The notes beneath the pieces were generated by a model that saw only the letters and a program-made list of their open reading frames with translations, searched no databases and was not told where the DNA came from. Position numbers and translations under genes: made by a program. 64,000 nucleotides of DNA from Erythrophleum ivorense (lineage: Eukaryota; Streptophyta; Magnoliopsida; Fabales; Fabaceae): positions 10,623,501 through 10,687,500 of the forward strand of contig JAIUCV010000011.1 of NCBI GenBank assembly GCA_026724425.1. Direction: 5' to 3'. Shown here piece by piece: positions 23,601 to 35,166 of this stretch (the stretch's first letter is position 1; each line of letters opens with the position of its first letter).

Positions 23601-24175
23601 TTTCATAGCCACTGAGATAACCTCATTTGGAGCTCTGTAGAAAGAGATATGAATTTTTGAAGTTGCATGATAGTACCAGTAATACAACCTAATCTGTGTT
23701 ACTATTCCATCTATTTCCAGTGGTTTAAGGCTATTGCATTATTCTGGAATTATTTTTAGTCAAAAGTAGACATCCATATATTTTCAAACTATTATGGTTT
23801 GCTTGATTTTTATTTTTATATAATTAGTTATGAATTTGCAAAGTTTATATCAGAAAGCTAAAAAATTGAACCCGAGAGCAAATCATTAATTTTGTGAGAT
23901 GTAGCTCCAAGCTCGAAATGAATGGGACCAAATGTGATGTGTATGACTTGTATGGATGTGTTAAGACTATAAAATGATGTGGATGAGTGCATATGGTCCA
24001 TGGAGCATAAAATGAAGAAATAAAACCTTACATAACACCATTAAATCCCATTAAATATTCATTATTTTCTTTATGTAAGGTGTATTTTTCTTTACAATTG
24101 TGCTCCATCATGTATGTTTAGATTGAAATAGCTTATGGTACTAATGTGTGAAGGTAAAGAGGCTAAGGTATTACA
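20606..24175 (+). mobile_element. Solo LTR-A, plus strand, with perfect TCCAC target duplication
   Basis: It starts TGTAAAATTCAGTTCC and ends GAGGCTAAGGTATTACA. TCCAC flanks it on both sides (20601-20605 and 24176-24180). Length is 3570 bp with no attached gag-pol, so it is a solo LTR. Landmarks in order: U3 with CGATTGACCCACACTTTG (about 20980), AAAAAGGAGTTGAAATGAGC (about 21095), a C/T-rich leader after 21180, the GCTCTCTAACC block (22320), the 60-bp repeats (22501-22690), GAATCTCACTCTTTCC (22870) and the CCAAATGA-rich tail. It is the cleanest reference copy of the family here. Confidence 0.85.
22501..22690 (+). repeat. 60-bp tandem repeat built from two ~30-bp units (LTR-A)
   Basis: The 60 bases from 22531 recur from 22591 with only one to a few differences. 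The unit contains CCCTTAGAAATGGGTGAGAC, AAGACAAAAGTCTC and AAGAAGAGTGAGGCTTAGTC. Each 60-mer holds two versions of the family's ~30-bp motif, so it is a recent higher-order duplication. Because 60 is divisible by three, a chance plus-strand frame (22472-22666) shows a repeated 20-residue pattern. It has no relatives and is not called a gene. Confidence 0.9.
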
Positions 24176-24539
24176 TCCACTCATAATGTCTAAGTCACTC
24201 GGTTGAATTTCACCTATGATGACCTTTTTACCTAAGAAGAGCATGGCTAGCCTAAATAGCCATAACAAAGAAAAAGTTGGCTGGTTAATGTTATTGGTAA
24301 CTAAATTAATAAGCTCCAAGAAGCTAACTTGTTTATTAATCAATTTTGCACTAACTTTGATTTTACAAATGAGGAGGGTCAAGTGAAGCCTAAACAATTA
24401 ACGCATTATAATGTTTAAGTGCTTCCTCATAAGTAAAGGGTACTAGTACCCTTCAATGATAATGGCCAACCCATTGGGGATAGAAGTGGATCATTTGGTG
24501 TTCGAGAAAAACTTTGATGTATTTCCCTTCAATTATTAG

Positions 24540-25660
24540 GATTGGAGGCATATTCTAGTTAAGTACAAAAATAATATGTATATAGGAACACTATACATTT
24601 AATAACATATGTATTATTCAAATCTTTTAATAGCTCAATTATATTTCTTTATTAGCCATTATATTTTATCTTACAGCCAAAATTTGTCATCAAGGATGCA
24701 CATTAGACCTACATTCATCAATCTATCAAACTTAAGTGGAAAAGTGCACAATTGCACTTATACAATGAAAAGATAACAAGACTCACATTATAGAAAATTA
24801 CTTGCTAACATTCCAGAGGACATTCCCCAGGACCAATAGGCAACATATGTAGATTACCACCTTAACCCAAAGACTAAGGTAAAATCACAATTTTTTTTGT
24901 TTAATATGATTGATCTTATTAATATGTTTTGGTTAATTACTAGGAGATTGCCAAAAAAATAAAGAGAATATAAGAAAGTAAATGATTCCATATACTAGTG
25001 GATCTAAGAGCCTTGTGTGAAAGAAAGCTGAGATGGTAACATCACTTTGTTAAATAATACAACTAAACTTTTGATATAATTTGAGATATGTTACATTTAT
25101 CTTAAACTTTATAGAAGACTAAGAGTAGGGGCCTAATCGCTTGAAAAGATGTGAAGCGTTGCATGTAAGAGGTTTAATGGATTTACCATTAATGAGAAAG
25201 CCAAAGTTATCAATATTGTGAGTATATGAATTGTATGGGATAAAAGTGATTACTCTTTATTTAGTTGAAATGATTTATTGCTCTTTATTTTGCCTAAATA
25301 TACAGGAAAAAGATTTGATGTATCAATTTGAGGGATCTTCTTCTTAATAAATTTCAACTTAAGATTTATTGGCATTGGCTTTGAGAACTAAAGAGCACTT
25401 TAGTCGAGTTTGAGGATTAAGATTGGGTGTTTACCTATGCCAAATGTTAGGCATCATGGTAATAGGATTTTGCCATCTAGACCTTCTTATGTTGTGTTGT
25501 AAGTGAGGTTACACAATTTAAATCATAGATGGCAGAGAGAGAAGCATAACAAGTAGAAATGGCTAAAAGACAACAATAGATTGAGGCAAATATGGTTTAG
25601 AGACAACAATAAATAAAAGCAATTATGACTTTCCTCTTCTAAAACTTCCCAGGTCAAGTG
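24540..25660 (+). pseudogene. CACTA Transposase_24-like protein, broken
   Basis: Pieces of the plant transposase family PF03004 read in order with stops and shifts: KFVIKDAH (about 24680), ENIRK then IPYTSGSKSLV (about 24970-25020, matching the family's HTxGSKS block), AEM shortly after, and ALGTKEHFSRVRG (about 25376-25415, matching the family's ALGT-EHSGRVRG). A lysine/glutamine-rich helical tail follows. In intact plant CACTA elements this protein is encoded near the 3' end. That fits the terminus at 26964 and implies plus-strand orientation. Family recognition rests on motif order. Confidence 0.6.
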
Positions 25661-26699
25661 CCACCTAAGGTTGCTATCATACAAACTCAAGTGATAATTT
25701 TAAAAGCTTTCCATTCTATTTGAATCGTACAAATGAATGTTCTTTTCTTTTAATCTTCAATTAATTACTGCCAACATTTCATTTTGAATTTCAAGCACTT
25801 AGTGATCAAGATAGCAGACACCCACGTCCTAAAGCTGCAACTCATTCCCAAAATTCTTATAACAAGAATAATTAATTTAGATAGATTTTAACAGTATTTG
25901 TACTTTAATTTGACTTGTTTCTAGTTGTTATGGAAATCTTTTTGCAATTTCAATGAAAAATTAGTTTTAATTGTGAGATACTACTTTTGCCTATAGATTT
26001 TAGTTTTTCTTGTGGATATTGGTTTTGCTAATGGATATGTATAGGTACAAGTTCATCAACATTTGGCATATTATTTATAATATGTATCTTGCCATGTCTA
26101 CTCCATATGCTAGTATAACATACATGTCTTTTATGGCAATAGCCAATCAAGAAGCCAAAGCAAGAACTAAGCTAGCATATCAAGCGAGGAAGAATGAATT
26201 CAATTTTCTACTCTTTGAGAACTCAAAATGAATGGGATTTGACTTACCTTCCTTTCTCGCTATCATTCTTATTGTCATAAAAATGGGTTATTCTCAAGTA
26301 GTAAGAAGACAAGGATTTCTCTTTACTACAATAAGACTTTGAATAATCAATCAAAGCAAGTGAAAAAGTTTCTCTTGCTTTGTTCACTCTAGAACTAGAA
26401 TAAGTAATCCTTTAACTTTAGCTAAAGGACCTTAGTATAGGGCCTGAATGCAACAAATAATAGAGTCTTTGCTGCATTCCTCAAGCAAAGTGATATCATC
26501 CTAGCTTTCTCTATAAACCCACTAACACAGTTTATTGTAGAGCTTCACTTAGCGCTGCATTGCTTCTTGTTTTTGTCTAGAAAAAATGTTAAATCCTGTA
26601 ACTCAAGCAAAAAGACCCATTAGAGGAATTAAGAAGACTTGTGCCTCTCAAATAAAAAGGACCCATTTTGTGACCTCCCAAAGTAGGGAAAAATTTTGG
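25661..26699. other. 3' internal CACTA sequence, no clear gene
   Basis: A small frame at 26010-26231 includes the segment SFMAIANQEAKARTKLAYQA but shows no recognised family. The rest is AT-rich. Probably the 3' untranslated or intron part of the CACTA remnant. Confidence 0.4.
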
Positions 26700-26964
26700 A
26701 AATAAAAATATACCAAAAAATTATTTTAAAAAAATATTTTAACCGCAATTTTGACTACCTTGAAAACCACCCTATAGGTTTAACAATGGTCAAAATAATA
26801 GTCGTTAGACCTAAATTCCAATGGTTGCCCAGAACTATCATTAAAACTTTTGCAATGGATGATTCTGTAATGATTTTTATAACCATGGCTAAAGTCATTA
26901 GTGGCAATTAAAATTGTGCTAAAACCACTAAAAAACTGTTGTAAATTCCCAATTTTTGTTAGTG
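26700..26964. repeat. CACTA 3' subterminal repeats and terminus
   Basis: It ends CCAATTTTTGTTAGTG. Its reverse complement (CACTAACAAAAATTGGG, then AACAGTTTTTTAGTGG) is close to the left end of the element at 12289 (CACCACAAAAAATTGC, then CATAGTTTTTTAGTGG). Internal motifs such as AACCATGGCTAAAGTCATTA and GGTTTAACAATGGTC are subterminal-type. The bases outside (GTA) do not match CCT beside 12289. Confidence 0.6.
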
Positions 26965-27656
26965 GTAGTTTCATGCAAAAGTGAAGTTAGGCACAGGAAA
27001 AGCAATATCAAATCACATATAGTGCATGTGAGATTAAGGGAACCACATTATGAGATATTAACGTGAAGTTTGTCATTTCTATGCAATCTTTGAAGTTTTC
27101 ATTGATTTGGTTTCAACTAGTAAATAAATCTATATTTTATAATTATCTTTTAATGTATATATGTTTGTATGAATTTGTTTAGGTTTTAAAATAACATCAA
27201 GTCTAAAACTTTAAGAACTATTAGAGCACTCTACAGTTCTGCCTTACACCAAATATCATCTTTATATGAAAGTGTGTGTATTCCAAAGTATAAGCATTCA
27301 CAAGGGCAAATATAAACAACAAGGACACTTTATTCACCAAAGGCAAGAGGCAAGAATACATTATTCACTAAGCATTTTTGTATTACAACAACTCATTTAC
27401 TTATATTCATTAACAAGACAACAAAGAAGGGTACTTGATAATAATATGTATCTCCATTTAATTTGACATACCAATACCTTGATTCCTATTTACAAAAAAG
27501 TAATCATGACAAAAAAAATGAAAATTTTGCAACAATTGCATCGGAATAGTTAAAAAAATATCTGTTATTGCAACCATTGCTAAAAACAATTTTTACAATG
27601 CTTTATACAACCAATGCAATTTTGTGGTTACTTGACAACCATTGAAAAATTGCACA
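26965..27656. other. Intergenic DNA with a second CACTA-like subterminal stretch
   Basis: 27500-27650 holds motifs such as TTTGCAACAATTGCATCGG, TTATTGCAACCATTGC and ATACAACCAATGCAATTTTG. They resemble the GCAATTGCTGC-type motifs just inside 36837. It may be the 5' end of the CACTA element at 29607 displaced by the LTR inserted at 27657, but no clean terminus is visible. 27266-27466 is a chance frame. Confidence 0.35.
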
Positions 27657-29450
27657 TGCAATACCCAATTACTCGAAAAATGTCTAAAATTAAAAGAATT
27701 TCTAAAGGACGTCCCCTAAAAAGAAAGAATTAAGGCCAAATGAAATTTGACTAATAATTTAAACCCTTAAAAATGAGGATTTAAGGCTTGAGTTGCCCAA
27801 AAAATCGAGCCAGGAAAACTAGAAAAGCTTTACGAAAGAATATGGGGTAATTTCGTAAATTTTAAAAAATTTGGAAAACTCATAGGAGAGTTTTTTAAAT
27901 AAAAATTTTAAACTTTTTAGGGTACTCAAATGCCTTAAAAATCATGGAAACCCTGGGAACAATTAAAATTCCTCTGGTAAGCGATTTTAGCCGTCGGTTG
28001 ACCGAATGGTTCGGAATGATTTTAAATCTAATTTGAGTAAAACCAAAGTTATTTTATAAGTCATAGAACTTAAATTTAATGTTGAAAAAAATAATTCTCG
28101 AAAAGGAGTTGAAATGAGCATAATTAGATAAAACTAAGAAGAGGGACTAACTTGCAAATTTTAAAAGTTGTTTAAATGGACCCTTAGGCTTATAAATGAT
28201 GTCCCAATCTGTTCTAGCCCTCACCACTGATTTGCATCTAGTCTAAACAGAATTGAAGAGGGTTAAGAGTGGTGCACACAAGGGGGGAACTAAGGGAAGG
28301 AGATTCAAGGCAAAAGGTGTAAGATTTTAGAAGTTCCTCTTGTCTTCTCCTTCACTAAACCTCTCCTCCTCCTTCTCCTCTCTTCTTCTATGGTTTTGTT
28401 GATTAATATGGACATGTTTGGTGGCTAGTTCAGTAAGGAAAGGATAGAAATTGCAAGAGCTCTTAGAAGCATAGCAAAGAGACTTTAGAAAAGCTTATAA
28501 ACAAGGTGAGAAATCATGGTTTCAAGTTGCCTCCAAGAGACCTCTGAATTTGCTTCTTATGTTTTGTTTTTCTATAGAATAAGGGGAGGCGCTGAAGGTG
28601 TGTAGGGTTTAGTTAGGTTTAAGTTAGGTCTTAGGTAGGTTATGGGTTGACCCAAAAGCCCACATCCATGAATTTCAAAATTTATGCTTATTGGGTCAAA
28701 TTTCATGAGTTAAGCTGTAGAATTCTAATTGGGTTAGGCCAAATTTCAAAATTCACTCTAACTTGGGTCTGTATAACAAATGTTGGGCCAACTATAAGAG
28801 CTCATATAAGTTGGGTTTTGGGCCTCTATCTCACTAAATCAGATTGGGTCATTATTAGATGCTCTCTCTTGGGCCAAGTCTTAAAATAAAAAGTTAAGTT
28901 TGCACCCATAGTTATTGGGCCTCCATTAGTCTCTAGTCATGGCTTACTTAATTTAATTTGGGGCTAGATGAGGTTTCTAACCCAATTAAATCTCAAACCC
29001 ATGTTAATAATTTATCTCTCTATAATTCTCATTTACATAACTTGTCCAATTATTCTGTAATAATTATTCTTAATTATGTCTAACCCATGATTAATACCTT
29101 AATTAAGTTTATCTTGATTTCAATTTTTTTAGAATTAGTTATGAATTTTAAAACTTTATATCAGTAAACTATCCCTCGAACTTGAGGCCAAAAAATTCTA
29201 GTTTAAGGAAAATGGCTTCCAACTTAAAAATTGTGTGATAAAATGTGATGGCTATGGTTGAGTATATTATAGATGGAAGAAAGTGTTGTTAATCCCATAT
29301 GGCCCATGTAACCAAAAATTGAACCCATTTGGGCTAAGGGAAACTAATGGGATCCATGGTTAAGTGCATGTGGTGATATGGTCTTGTGGAATATGGCTTG
29401 TAATTCAAATTTGAGCTTCTAAATGTGTTGAGAATGGTTATTACCTTTGA
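27657..29450 (+). mobile_element. LTR-A copy, plus strand, internally rearranged
   Basis: It starts TGCAATACCCAATTACTCG, alignable with TGTAAAATTCAGTTCCTC at 20606. The U3 follows collinearly (GAGTTGCCCAAAAAATCGAG, GTCGGTTGACCGAATGG, AAAAGGAGTTGAAATGAGC), with a TATA-like CTTATAAATG near 28190 and a CTCCTCCTTCTCCTC leader. About 1.7 kb of the usual middle, including the 31-bp repeats, is absent. A 540-bp block unlike other copies (28575-29120) stands there. 3' LTR sequence resumes near 29125 (GAATTAGTTATGAATTTTA). The right end is approximate and no target duplication was found. Confidence 0.6.
28575..29120. other. Unplaced block rich in TTGGGCC/GGGTCA motifs within LTR-A
   Basis: Sequence absent from the other LTR-A copies. 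Short motifs recur: GGGTTGACCCAAAAGCCC, ATTGGGTCAAATTTCA, TTGGGTTAGGCCAAATTTCA, TTGGGCCAAC, TTGGGCCAAG, TTGGGCCTCC. The TGGGCC element is a plant promoter motif (TCP-type), but here it may only reflect tandem decay. No coding potential is convincing. Confidence 0.4.
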
Positions 29451-30591
29451 TAAGTTCATATGGTTTATTTGGCTATTAATGAATTATTTGAGTCTTACAC
29501 GTCAGTTATTTCCACTGCGAAAAGTGGTAAATTGGTTAGAATAGTACATAAATGCCACTTGTGATATATTTTGGATGATATCTTGTTGTGGTATGATAGT
29601 ACAGTTCTACAAAAATAATGACTACCATGGGTCATATAGCAGTAGTTTCAACCGCTACAATTTTGTAGTAGTTCTCAACCATCTCTAAGTTCATTAATTG
29701 AAAACTCCTTATGATGAATCTTAAATTTTAAGAAGAAATGTTTAAAACCTACAAGCTGCGCTATGCTACGATGATCCAAGGCTCCACCTGCTGTGCTGTC
29801 ACCATTGCCATGCTGGTCTATCACCATCGCACTACCATCCATTCAAACCGTAGTGTAGTTTGCCGTAAGCTACAATGGTTTTAGCTACATCTGTTCTATT
29901 TGTTTCAGTTTTCAACTAATTTGAGGTAATTTTTTTAAAATTTTTTCTCTTTTTTGAGATATATTAACTTCTTGTTGGCTAAAAGTGGTTGATTTATGTT
30001 GAGATTTTAGATTATTTGAATTTATGTATTGATTTGTGAGTAATTTTGTTTTTATTTTTTTTATTAAGCATATGCAAAACATTTTTTGATATTTTTTATT
30101 TAAATTTGAGATCTTAGAAGCCTATTTTTGTATTGTTTATTTTCTCCATTATTTGATATTATTGATTTAAATTTGATGAATATATCTTTATCTTTATATT
30201 TTGTTTAGTCTTTCAATTAGATTTATTACAAATCTAAAATTTTCTTAAATACTTAACTATTGCTCATTTTGGTGACTTTAAAATTAGTTTGACAAATTAG
30301 AAAAAGTTAAGTTAATTATTTGGATTTTAGATTAGGAAAATATTAATTATGTATCTATTTGGACTTTATCTCTCAATTTTCTTCCTTTTTTCACTTTATT
30401 TTATTTTTTATCTTAGTCTATTATGTTTATTACTTAATCCCAATTTTTTTATTTTTTATTTTTTAATCTTATATACATTATTTGGTTATTTTTATACATA
30501 TATAAAACAAATCTATTGTTGTTATAAAATAATGGCATGAATTTTCTTTTGTTCAAAATATTATTTACAATAGAGTCTATTATTTTTAGTA

Positions 30592-30858
30592 ATGGATTAA
30601 TCTTGGAATGAGGGACTTAGAAACATCCCTAAATATGTGGAAGGACTAAATAGATTTTTTAGCATTACATTTGCTAATAAAAGCATTGAAGGCAAGATAA
30701 TTTGTCTATGTCCTAAATGCAAGTTTAACAAATGGCAAAATAGAGATGTAATATTTGATCATCTAATTGTTAAACCATTTCCAAGAGGATATACTATTTG
30801 GCTTATACATAGGGACACAAGCACACTGGACACTACAATTAAAATTCCTTCAAAGTGA
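30592..30858 (+). pseudogene. CACTA transposase-associated domain (5' end of transposase ORF)
   Basis: The reading ATG GAT TAA TCT TGG shows the family start MDKSW with lysine AAA changed to stop TAA at codon 3. The rest is open and well conserved: NIPKYVEGLNRFF, FANKSIEGKIICLCPKCKFN, KWQNRDVIFDHL, IVKPFPRGYTIW. The CxxC pair (CPKC) and the HL-IVKPFP core are intact. This is better preserved than the copy at 992. A later ATG (30637) gives an open 73-codon frame, but it lacks the domain start. Confidence 0.85.
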
Positions 30859-31019
30859 CATGTGATTCAAGATAGGATCGCTATTAATAACCCTATATAA
30901 GACATGGTCAATAATGCATTTGGGCATCACCCTAATGATAAGAGTGTGGGTGAAGTTGAAGTAATATCTCCACCATTGGATCAAATGTCTAATGAGAGTC
31001 TAGATCTCTAAATTAATTA

Positions 31020-32460
31020 GAGATGGACAACAGTATTTATATGAAGGGTATGATAAATATTTGAAATTGTCTTTCTTAGTGAAATTATATCACATTAAGT
31101 GCTTATGCAAAATAAGTGACAAGACAATGTTTATGATACTAGAGTTGTTAACAAGTACCTTTAAACATGCAAAAATTTCACATTCCTTCTATGAGGCCAA
31201 AAAAATCATTAACAAACTTGGGCTTCGTTACACTAAAATTCATACATGTCTAAATGATTGCATACTATACTAGGGGGAGGATGCAAATAAAGACACTTGT
31301 AAAGAATGCAATACATTCATATGGAAACCAAAGGTTCAGAGCATGTCCAATAGCAATAAAAAGAAGTTGAAGTTGCCTACAAAAGTTCTACAATACTTTC
31401 CATTAAAGCTACAATTATAGAGATTGTTTATGTCTTTTAAGACAGCTGAACATATGAGATGACATGTAGTGGAAATAAGTTCTTATAATATGATAAGGCA
31501 TGAAGAAATTTGACTTAATGAATCATCAGTTCACTTTAAATCCTTAGAATGTATGCCTTAGACTATTTATGGATGGGTTTAACCCATTTTGCACCTTAAG
31601 CAATGGCTATAGCATTTGGCTAATGATACTTATGCCTTTCAACTTCCCACCTTAGATGTGTATGAAATAGAGTTTGTTCAAGCTTTTAATGATAATTCCT
31701 GGGAAGCAAGCACTAAGAAATGATAGAGATGTTTATTTGCAACCATCAATAAAAGAGTTAAAAAAGTTTTCAGCTATTGGGGTTAAAACTTTTGATTCCT
31801 ATAGCAAGCAAGTGTTTAACATGCATGTAGCTCTGTTGTTGATTATTAGTGATTTTTCAGGCCTAAAAACCTTATCTAGATAGAATATACAAATTGGATT
31901 AGCTTGCCTATCTTGTAACTTTCACACAACTTCTCGTTGGCTTCCTTATAGTCGAAAGTAATGTTTTATAAGTCAATAATGCTTTTTGAACCAAAAGTAT
32001 AAATTTAGATTGGCTTGAGATCTGTCTGATAGCAGAGAAGAGAAGAGAAATCCACTAAAGGCAATAAGTGGCTCAAAAATTTTAAGACAAATTGAGAATG
32101 TTAATGTTGTATTTAGGAAAGATGCAAAAGTTGAAGGTCAAGCAAGAAGACCTCGAGTGTTTGGTGGTGTTAAAGGAAAAGTTCGACAATGGTGAAAGAA
32201 GAGTATATTTTTTGAACTCCCATATTGGTCAAGCAATTTGTTACACCACAATCTTGACATCATGCATATTCAAAAAAATGTCTATGATAAATGATGTTTA
32301 CTTTGATGAATGAAATTGGAAAATCAAAAAACTATTTCAATGCTCAAAAAGACTTACAAGAAATAGGGATTAGGTTTAATCTCTAGCCTAATGGAAGTGG
32401 AAGATATTCTTCAGCAATGTTCATATTGATAAATGCTAACAAAGACGTCTTTTTGAAACT
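31020..32460 (+). pseudogene. TNP2-type CACTA transposase core, broken
   Basis: Blocks of the TNP2 family (PF02992) appear in order, in shifting frames. KLSFLVKLYHIKCL, YEAKKIINKLGLRYTKIH and CLNDCILY lie at 31061-31270. KTAEHMR is near 31440 and LPTLDVYEIEFVQAFND near 31640. PGKQALRNDRDVYLQPSIKE and LLLIISDFSG fall within 31674-31883. FFELPYWSSNLLHHNLDIMH then IQKNV lie at about 32210-32290. TNP2 is the catalytic DDE-type enzyme that cuts the element out and inserts it. The expected tryptophan after DCILY is a stop (TAG), and many further stops and frame changes exist. Confidence 0.85.
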
Positions 32461-32824
32461 TTAAGGCACATCATTATACTAGATGGATATTCAAATAACA
32501 TTTCTAAATGTATTGATTTGAGGCAACGAAAGATTAGAGAATTAAAAAGTCATGACTCACACATTCTTATGGAACAACTTTTCCTGTTAGTCATAAGAAA
32601 GGCACTTTATAAACAAGTGTCAATAGTTTTAATTGATTTGTGTTCATTCTTTAACAACTATGTAATAAAGTATTGAATGTCAATAAACTTAACCAGTTAT
32701 AAAATAGAGTTGTTCTTACACTTTGTAATATGGAAATGTTATTTTCACCTTCATTTTTCACAGTTATGATTCATTTGATTATACAATTACTTAAAGAAGT
32801 CAAACTAAAAGGCTTGGTCCAATA
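32461..32824. other. Decayed transposase sequence between TNP2 and DUF4218 parts
   Basis: Reads in fragments as the C-terminal TNP2 region: ELKSHD-like with repeated stops, then IPVSHKKGTL-type remnants around 32580-32620. Boundaries between the named domains cannot be fixed by eye. Confidence 0.45.
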
Positions 32825-33220
32825 TTGATGGATGTATTCTATAGAAAGGTAAATTTGTATATAATTTGTTCTTGTTTCAAATCTTCACAATTTGCACTCA
32901 TAGCTTACAATTCTATGTACTCCATTAGGTACCTAGGGATATTGAAATCTTATGTACATAATAAAGCTCAGTGGGAGGGCTCAATAGCTAAAGGTTATAT
33001 AAGCCATGAAGATCTCACTTTTTACTCCAAGTATTTGGATGGAATTGAGACCATATTCAACAAACCTAAACATGTTGATGATCGACCCAATCTTGTGTCA
33101 TCTAATGCAAGCACTTTGTTTCCACCTATTGGAAAACTAGTTGGTAGTTTTCAATATTTCACCCTTTCCCCAGTGGATGAATTATAAGCTTATCAGCATG
33201 TCCTTACCAACTGTCTAGAA
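32825..33220 (+). pseudogene. CACTA DUF4218-like region
   Basis: The open stretch to 33187 carries KSYVHNKAQWEGSIAKGYIS, HEDLTFYSKYLDGIETIFNK and PKHVDDRPN. These match the plant CACTA pattern of V-N-AQ-EGSIAEGY, then the CL-F-SRYL--IET-FNRP block. Function of this domain is not established; it is usually fused behind TNP2. The next codons include a stop before AYQHVLTNC. The first part of the domain (about 32580-32820) is scrambled by shifts. Confidence 0.8.
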
Positions 33221-33550
33221 GTAGATTCTTTTCTTCAATAAGTAACTTAGATTTATTATATTAAGTGTTTTTAAACCATTATAACTAGTTAATTATGTTG
33301 TATATTCAAATTATTTACTATCTCTTGCACTAGGTCCAATTGATTGTGCAAAGAAATATAGTGTATATAATGTTAATATATTCAAATTTCATACTTTAGA
33401 ACAAGATCAAGGGCTAAGGACTTAACATATTGGAGTTTTTAGTACTTTTAGAATAAGAAGTTATGCAAGTAGTAGTGATGACCATATGCAGTTTGGCAGT
33501 GTGTCTTATTATAGTAAACTAGCAGACATTATTAAACTAAATTATCATAG

Positions 33551-33850
33551 TTGATTTACATTGACCTTTTCAAATGTGTGTGGCCTAGTATAACCAATCA
33601 TAGAGGGATTGTAATAGATGACTTAGGTATTACATCTATGACCTTTGCGCATTTAATTCACACTGGTGACTGTGAAGATGATAGGCCATACATCCTAGTT
33701 TCAGAAGCTCAAATGATTTATTTTGTACAAGATGAATTAGATAAATATTAGAAGATTAGTGTACATCTTAAGCCATGGGACCTATATAATATGATTGAAG
33801 AGGATGAAGATACTTTCTATGAATGTGAGCCATATCAATCTCAAAACTTG
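33551..33850 (+). pseudogene. CACTA DUF4216-like region
   Basis: The open frame to 33751 reads DLFKCVWPSITNHRGIVIDD, LGITSMTFAHLIHTGDCEDD, RPYILVSEAQMIYFVQDELD. This is the DUF4216 pattern (FKC-W-----RG---DD-G-T-VNF--L-HTG----D-PF--ASQA-QVYYV-D). A stop follows YFVQDELDKY, then a continuation with DLYNM. The order DUF4218 then DUF4216 is usual for plant CACTA transposases. Confidence 0.85.
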
Positions 33851-34239
33851 GAAACGTTATTTCCAAATTGAGAGGAAAATATATCATTGGCAAGGTATTT
33901 TGATGTTTATCTTTTTATTACCTTCATATTTTTCTTGATTCTTTTAACAAATAAAATCTTTCTTTATTTTTAAGATTCCAAAAGATGAAGCAATTGTTTC
34001 ACAAGATGACTACTTTAGGCTAGTCTTGAAAAGCCACTAGTGGTCGTCCTGTTGCACCAATAAATGATGAGGGTGGCCCTTCCACACAAGTTCTAATATC
34101 GTAATCCATTCCTGCAAAGGAAGCTATCCAAATAAGTACTTAATGTCCACATGAAGTGAACATCTATGATGATGATAATGAAGATGATGAAAGTTAGCTT
34201 GCTAAGTGTAATTAGATTGTTGACGTTATTGGTAAGTAT

Positions 34240-34780
34240 GTCTAGATCCACCAATACATTGAAATTGAGTATCCTTAAATTTGCATGCTAACATTAGTGA
34301 AATGAGAAGATACATCACAATAAATTATGCTTGATCACTCCCCCTAGCCAAAAGATTGTAGTTCAATGGAATAACCAAACTCAACCCATTAAAGATAGTG
34401 GTAACTTACTAGGTCGATTCTTAGGTACCATTGTGAAAGATTTTACTATATTTCCCATAAGCTATGAGAATTGGAAGAAGGTACCATTAGACTACAAGGA
34501 GAATGTATATGAAAAGACTATTCAGGTAGTATTACTATATATTAAAACTATTTCTATGCTTTTATTTATATATCCTTGTTAACTTTTATCCTTGAGTTAT
34601 AAAGGCTAAGTTTGATGTTCATATGGAGAGGCACAAAAAATATGTCCTAAAAGCACTTAGAACTAGATGGAAGGATAGAAAACAAAGGTTGTGGGGGAAA
34701 GTATATGATGGCATATTGATAAGCATCAATTGATCTTGAAGGTTCTACCTGGAATTTATAGAGATCAATAGGCATCATTT
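34240..34780 (+). pseudogene. CACTA Transposase_24-like protein, N-terminal part
   Basis: VQWNNQTQPIKDSGNLLGRF then LGTIVKDF, ISYENWKKVPLDYKENVYEK and, after an intron-like or decayed gap, KFDVHMERHKKYVLKALRTR then WKDRKQRL match the N-terminal half of PF03004-type plant transposases. Those have a P--D-G--L---LG--VR-----PI-Y--WK-VP motif and then F-------K-VL--L---WR. GTAGTATTACT after 34527 could be a splice donor, so an intron is possible. It encodes the accessory protein of the element. Confidence 0.75.
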
Positions 34781-35166
34781 ATAAACTACTGACTAAACCT
34801 AATGACTTAAGTAAAAACACTTTTAACATGCTTAACTATTTATTGCTAAGCTAAAGGATATGTTTTTGTTAATGGTTAAAAAAAGGTAGAAAAAAAAAAT
34901 AAACAAACAATCCTACATATTAAAGGGTCAAAAAGCCTTATGTAGTAAAAGGCAGAGATGGTAAGTTAAAACATATTGTAATAATCATTATTTGAAAATG
35001 TTATTTCCAGATGAAGATACCTACTATAAATTTATAGAAGGCTCAATATGGGCATACAATCTCTAGAAGAGAAGTTTGGATAGCCCATCATAAAAAAGGT
35101 AAATAGGGCTCCTATCAATGATGTAGCCAAAGCAATAATTGCATATGTTTAATTATGATTATGATT

